From Clostridiales bacterium UBA1777 (GTDB lineage: Bacteria; Bacillota; Clostridia; Oscillospirales; Oscillospiraceae): a DNA stretch of 6,558 nt. A program made the translations under genes and the position numbers. The notes beneath the pieces were generated by a model that searched no databases, was not told where the DNA came from, and worked only from the letters and a program-made list of their open reading frames with translations. Of the stretch, positions 5,234-6,558 are shown one piece after another; the first letter of the stretch is position 1, and the number at the start of each line of letters is the position of its first letter. Location: NCBI GenBank assembly GCA_002315275.1, contig DCGN01000041.1:16229-22786 (forward strand), read 5' to 3'.

Positions 5234-6046
5234 TCAGGCCCACTCGCGGCTCTGAGGCTTATTGGGATTCTCTGGCTTTACGTAGGACACGACAACGCGG
5301 CGGTTGGGCTCAACACCCGTAGAGCTCGTTGTTACGCCCTCGTAATTCTGAAGAGCGGTGTGGATGACATGGCGCTCATAAGAATTCATCGGCTCAAGGG
5401 CCATGCTGCGCTTGTACTTGATAGCCTTTGCGGCCATCTTCTCGGCCAGATGCGTGAGAGACTCTTCGCGCTTGTCTCTGTAGCTCTCGGCATCGACGGA
5501 GATGTGCATGTGCTTGTCGCTGCCGCGATTGACAGCGTAGTTGGTGAGGTGCTGGATAGCATCAAGAGTCTCGCCGCGGCGGCCGATAAGAGCGCCGATG
5601 CCGCTGCCGGAGAGGTTGACATTGATGCCTCCGTTGTCTCTGGCAGTAATCTCCAGCTCTGCGGAGACGCCCATGCGCTCCATGAGGCCGGTGAGGAACT
5701 CTCTGATCTTTGCGTACTCCTCGGGCTCGCCCTCAACGGGAGCAGCCTTTACGGGAGCGGGCTTGGCTTCGGCTGCAGTGGCGGCCTTCTTCTCGGGGAC
5801 GGCTTTCTTTTCGGGAGCAGCTTTCTTTTCGGGTACGGGCTTGCTCTCGACTGCGGGAGCGGGCTCATCCTCTGCTTCAAAGGAAACCTTGATTACTGCG
5901 GGGGAAGCGCCGATTCCGAGAAAACCGGACTTTGCGCGCTCAACGAGTTCGTAGGAGAATTCATCCTCGGAGAGGTTGAGCTCTTTAGCTGCGGCGAGGA
6001 CGGCATCTTCAGTCGTCTTACCGCGGAATTCCATTGTTTTGATCAT
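5234..6046 (-). CDS. jag: Jag/KhpB RNA-binding protein (Jag-N, KH, R3H domains)
   Basis: The 270-residue protein has the full Jag layout. The Jag-N domain spans about residues 1-56 (MIKTMEFRGKTTEDAV, then RAKSGFLGIG). A low-complexity linker (57-108) holds three PEKKA hexads at 72-89. A KH domain (about 112-187) has the GxxG loop G155-R-R-G158 in LIGRRGETLDAIQHL. An R3H domain (about 191-257) has the RxxxH signature R225-H-V-I-H229. KhpB (also called EloR) binds RNA and, with KhpA, affects cell elongation and division in Firmicutes. It is classically encoded just after yidC, as here. ATG 6046 overlaps the yidC stop (ATGA, 6043-6046), and AGGAG lies eight bases upstream, so translation is probably coupled. 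The usual next gene, mnmE, is absent; acpP follows instead. Confidence 0.95.
   Translation of the reverse strand: MIKTMEFRGKTTEDAVLAAAKELNLSEDEFSYELVERAKSGFLGIGASPAVIKVSFEAEDEPAPAVESKPVPEKKAAPEKKAVPEKKAATAAEAKPAPVKAAPVEGEPEEYAKIREFLTGLMERMGVSAELEITARDNGGINVNLSGSGIGALIGRRGETLDAIQHLTNYAVNRGSDKHMHISVDAESYRDKREESLTHLAEKMAAKAIKYKRSMALEPMNSYERHVIHTALQNYEGVTTSSTGVEPNRRVVVSYVKPENPNKPQSREWA
5780..5833 (-). repeat. Three 18-bp repeats in the Jag linker
   Basis: Three consecutive copies encode PEKKAA, PEKKAV and PEKKAA (residues 72-89). They sit in the disordered linker between the Jag-N and KH domains, where length changes are likely to be tolerated. Confidence 0.75.
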
Positions 6047-6558
6047 TCGTTATCTCCTGTTTCTTCTGCGATGGTCTCTTCTGCGACTTCGGCCTCAACG
6101 GCAACGTCGTCAGCGACTGTCTCATCTATAGAGGCAGCGCCCTCGGATTCCTCTGCGGCGGCTATAGTAGCGGCCTCGGCCTGCTCGGGATTGGTAAATC
6201 TGTCGGCAACATATGCGCGGCCTCTTGCGTAGCGGCGTGCACCGACCTGAGAATCGGGCTTTACCTCTTCGGTAATACCGAGACGCTCGCGCTTTGCGGC
6301 GCGGTCAGCCTTATCAAGAGCGGCCTTACGCTCCTCGAGGCGCTGCTTCTCGTTAGCCTGAAGCTTCTTCTTGCTGGTAGATGTGTTCTGAACGGTCTTG
6401 CCTTCGGCCTTCAGGCGCTCGGTCTCAAGGCGCTTTTCTTCAAGCTCCTTCTCACGGGCGGACTTTGCGGCGATGCGGACTGCATCTTCCTCGTCGAGCT
6501 TCTTCTTGTAGTGTTTTGTGAGGACATAGTCACGCGCCATACCGAAAACGCTGTTGGC
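6043..6558 (-). CDS. yidC: C-terminal part of YidC/OxaA membrane protein insertase (partial, start outside window)
   Basis: The minus-strand frame is open to the window edge, and 171 residues are visible. The first ones (ANSVFGMARDYVLTKHY) fit the end of the last transmembrane segment of YidC in this clade. The ATG at 6540 has no ribosome binding site and is an internal Met, so the gene continues beyond 6558. The visible part is a long cytoplasmic tail: a basic, coiled-coil-like stretch rich in K/R/E (KKKLDEEDAV through RAAKRERLG), an Arg-rich segment (GARRYARGRAY), then a very acidic end rich in Glu, Ala and Val. YidC inserts proteins into the membrane alone or with SecYEG, and basic tails help bind ribosomes. 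Its TGA overlaps jag. The identity rests on the tail plus the yidC-jag order, since the catalytic core is not visible. Confidence 0.8.
   Translation of the reverse strand, partial: ANSVFGMARDYVLTKHYKKKLDEEDAVRIAAKSAREKELEEKRLETERLKAEGKTVQNTSTSKKKLQANEKQRLEERKAALDKADRAAKRERLGITEEVKPDSQVGARRYARGRAYVADRFTNPEQAEAATIAAAEESEGAASIDETVADDVAVEAEVAEETIAEETGDNE

Noticed and set aside
5360..6232. Long open frame of 290 codons on the plus strand opposite jag and yidC
   Set aside because: It is antisense to the clear Jag KH and R3H domains and yidC tail, has low-complexity Leu/Gly/Ser/Ala content, and has no family pattern. It results from the codon bias of the real genes.
6538..6540. ATG considered as the start of a separate 165-residue protein before jag
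   Set aside because: No ribosome binding site precedes it, and the frame is open to the window edge with residues that fit the last YidC membrane segment.

Overview
The window looks like ordinary chromosome from an anaerobic Firmicute, most likely class Clostridia (Ruminococcaceae/Oscillospiraceae type). This is inferred from strong AGGAGG-type ribosome binding sites, near-consensus sigma-A promoters, a YidC with a long charged tail followed directly by Jag/KhpB, a DUF975 membrane protein, AzlCD, and a secreted GIGSG-repeat protein. Coding DNA is moderately GC-rich and the intergenic stretches are AT-rich. No mobile element, CRISPR array, tRNA or rRNA was seen.

Left part (1-1313). The last 18 codons of a ychF-like GTPase gene run into a 62-residue zinc-ribbon protein of unknown role. 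A strong hairpin terminator follows, shared with a convergent minus-strand gene. That gene encodes a free-standing homologue of the 2-oxoacid dehydrogenase E2 / chloramphenicol acetyltransferase catalytic domain, in which the usual catalytic His is Glu. Upstream of it on the same strand is a DUF975 integral membrane protein with its own terminator.

Middle part (2007-4873). A 329-bp divergent intergenic region holds two excellent promoters, each with an exact 17-bp spacer. One drives the DUF975 gene leftward. The other drives azlC-azlD (branched-chain amino acid exporter) rightward. A secreted protein with eight tandem 29-residue beta-helix-like repeats lies 35 bp after azlD with no visible terminator between them. 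A perfect bidirectional terminator separates it from acpP.

Right part (4874-6558). On the minus strand, in transcription order, come the C-terminal part of yidC (cut by the window edge), jag/khpB (overlapping yidC by ATGA) and acpP, an acyl carrier protein with its own candidate extended -10 promoter. YidC and Jag belong to membrane protein insertion and RNA binding; acpP serves fatty acid and phospholipid synthesis.

I found no clear new multi-gene system. The most interesting items are the His-less E2-like protein, the small leader-like zinc-ribbon protein, the repeat protein linked to azlCD, and the inverted repeat at the acpP promoter.
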